DNA from: Cyclobacterium amurskyense
GTDB lineage: Bacteria; Bacteroidota; Bacteroidia; Cytophagales; Cyclobacteriaceae
Assembly: GCF_001050135.1 (NCBI RefSeq)
Contig: NZ_CP012040.1
Location: 2,639,001-2,703,000 of the forward strand
Length of the DNA: 64,000 nucleotides
Reading direction: 5' to 3'
Below the pieces are notes generated by a model that worked only from the letters and a program-made list of their open reading frames with translations, made no database searches and was not told the origin of the DNA. Below, piece after piece: positions 62,978-64,000 of this stretch. Position 1 is the first letter of the stretch. Each line of letters begins with the position of its first letter. A program made the position numbers and the translations under genes.

Positions 62978-63462
62978 CCTTCTTCTTTTTCTTCCTCTGT
63001 AGCTTCCCTTAGAGCAAATACTTCACCATCAAAGTGTAAGTTCATTCCCGTAAGTGGATGATTGAAATCCAACAGTACTTCCTCTCCCAGGTCTTTCACT
63101 ACTTTGGCCTGCATAGGATACCCATCTTCATCGATTAGTGGTAGGAAATTCCCCTCTTGGAGCATTTCTTCTTCAAAACCTCTTTCTTTATTGAACTGTG
63201 ATTTCGGAACAGAGACAATAAGCTCATCATCTGGTTTGCCATAAGCTTCCTCAACTGATAGCGTAAAATTGAATTTGTCTCCTTTTACTTTGTTTTCAAG
63301 CCTTTTTTCAAACGTTTTAGGCAACCCACTGTCACCGAAAAGGAAATAAAAAGGGTCTTCTTCATCCCTTACTTCAACACTAAAGGGGAGGGAATCTGGA
63401 ATGTCATTGGTAACTTTTAATTCGTAAGTCAACCCTACGATAACATTTTCTTCGATTTTCAT
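62965..63462 (-). CDS. SlyD-like FKBP-type peptidyl-prolyl isomerase
   Basis: The product has 165 aa. FKBP part in two segments (IVGLTYELKV, ~8-17; PFYFLFGDSGLPKTFEKRL, ~37-55; AYGKPDDELIVSVPKSQF, ~82-99) around an IF/chaperone insertion (~100-135), ending with the SlyD-like signature LLDFNHPLTGMNLHFDGEV (~130-148). It lacks the His-rich metal-binding tail of E. coli SlyD. It is a cytoplasmic folding helper. Monocistronic, convergent with the ABC ATPase gene. Confidence 0.9.
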   Translation of the reverse strand: MKIEENVIVGLTYELKVTNDIPDSLPFSVEVRDEEDPFYFLFGDSGLPKTFEKRLENKVKGDKFNFTLSVEEAYGKPDDELIVSVPKSQFNKERGFEEEMLQEGNFLPLIDEDGYPMQAKVVKDLGEEVLLDFNHPLTGMNLHFDGEVFALREATEEEKEEGFKV

Positions 63463-63702
63463 ACTTTTTATTTAAGCAGACAAAGTTAATCTTAATTGAT
63501 TGGAATTAAAAAATATCAAGGGAACACCCTGATAGTACAGGAAAGTTAATTCAAATGTTTTGCTTACTTTGAGATTCCAATTAAAATCTATTTATGGATT
63601 TACGGATTGAATTGCTGCAATAAGGGCGAATAGAAATGGATTCTGTCTCATAGAAAGTGTTGCCTGAAAGTCAATTTGAATTCTTTATTAAAATTAATAT
63701 AA

Positions 63703-64000
63703 ATGATTGCTGTAGCCTTTACGATGAAGTTATTGCCTGGAAATGAAGAAGTCTACGAAAAAAGGCACAATGAAATATGGCCTGAGCTGGCTGATTTACT
63801 GAAAAAAGCAGGGATTGCTGAATACCATATTTTTCTTGACAGACCAAGTGGGGTGCTTTTTGCTTTTCAAAACCTTGAGGAACAAAACCAAACCAATCGC
63901 CTGGCTGAGGAAGCGATAATGAAAAAGTGGTGGGCATTTATGGGGGACATTATGGAAACTAATCCAGACCAATCCCCTAAAGTTACACGCCTGGAAAAGG
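63703..64000 (+). CDS. rhaM: L-rhamnose mutarotase, N-terminal part (cut by window end)
   Basis: An ATG at 63703 opens a frame that runs to the window end (99 codons seen). The translation shows MKLLPGNEEVYEKRHNEIWP with the catalytic His near residue 22, GIAEYHIFL, LFAFQNLEE, then KKWWAFMGDIMETNPDQSP, the conserved motifs of the ~104-residue RhaM family. It interconverts alpha and beta L-rhamnose. Only a few residues are missing. The usual final Phe-His motif lies outside the window. Neighbouring rhamnose genes are expected downstream but cannot be seen. Confidence 0.88.
   Translation, partial: MIAVAFTMKLLPGNEEVYEKRHNEIWPELADLLKKAGIAEYHIFLDRPSGVLFAFQNLEEQNQTNRLAEEAIMKKWWAFMGDIMETNPDQSPKVTRLEK

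Noticed and set aside
1..64000. CRISPR arrays, prophage, transposase or restriction system
   Set aside because: No regularly spaced repeats, integrase, phage or transposase genes were seen; the HNH gene is a housekeeping-type protein without a methylase.

Overview
The window looks like an ordinary chromosomal stretch of a Bacteroidota bacterium of the order Cytophagales, most probably family Cyclobacteriaceae (Cyclobacterium/Echinicola/Algoriphagus type). The basis is moderate-to-low GC, start codons without clear Shine-Dalgarno sites, promoters of the Bacteroidota type (TTTG, about 19 bases, TAnnTTTG), TonB receptors with an N-terminal carboxypeptidase-regulatory-like domain, a long IspG, and an Alternative Complex III (ACIII) plus cytochrome oxidase operon. 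Family assignment is inference; no rRNA is present to confirm it.

Layout. 1-3572: tail of an AsmA-like protein, then uvrA. 3943-9532: a beta-helix lipoprotein, a TonB-dependent receptor and a secreted transglutaminase-like protein. 9816-14086 (minus): three overlapping genes for periplasmic peptidyl-prolyl isomerases/chaperones (SurA/PpiD type). 14176-17027 (minus): a partner-switching module (membrane SpoIIE phosphatase, STAS antagonist, HATPase kinase). 17613-25641: a Tat-signal PLP enzyme, a YdcF-like protein, a photolyase and a giant TamB-like protein. 25652-30388: tsaD, smpB, a catalytically dead NlpC/P60-like protein, an HNH nuclease and rpsA, tightly packed. 31004-33774: a TonB receptor and a thioredoxin-like protein under a promoter with an embedded palindromic operator. 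34092-34162 (minus): tRNA-Cys.

34530-51033 is the centrepiece: actABCDEF (quinol oxidation, ACIII), coxB, coxA, ctaA, ctaB, two subunit III-like genes, subunit IV, a SCO copper chaperone, a DUF420 protein and a small CxxC membrane protein. Together they give an aerobic quinol-to-oxygen electron path with its heme A and CuA assembly factors. A strong promoter lies at 34450-34480, and a terminator after subunit IV separates the core from the assembly tail.

51397-64000: a very large NtrY-like sensor kinase without a partner in the window, a large outer-membrane-type protein, an SDR enzyme, ispG, two small proteins, an orphan ABC ATPase, an SlyD-like isomerase, and the start of an L-rhamnose mutarotase gene.

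The least explained structure is a dispersed intergenic repeat of about 215 bp (copies at 8431, 9529 and 30553, fragments at 17259 and 17595). It has inverted ends starting TTAAACCCG and several internal hairpins whose loops, but not stems, differ between the two full copies. At two sites its end supplies the stop codon of the neighbouring gene. I found no CRISPR array, prophage, transposase or obvious defence system.
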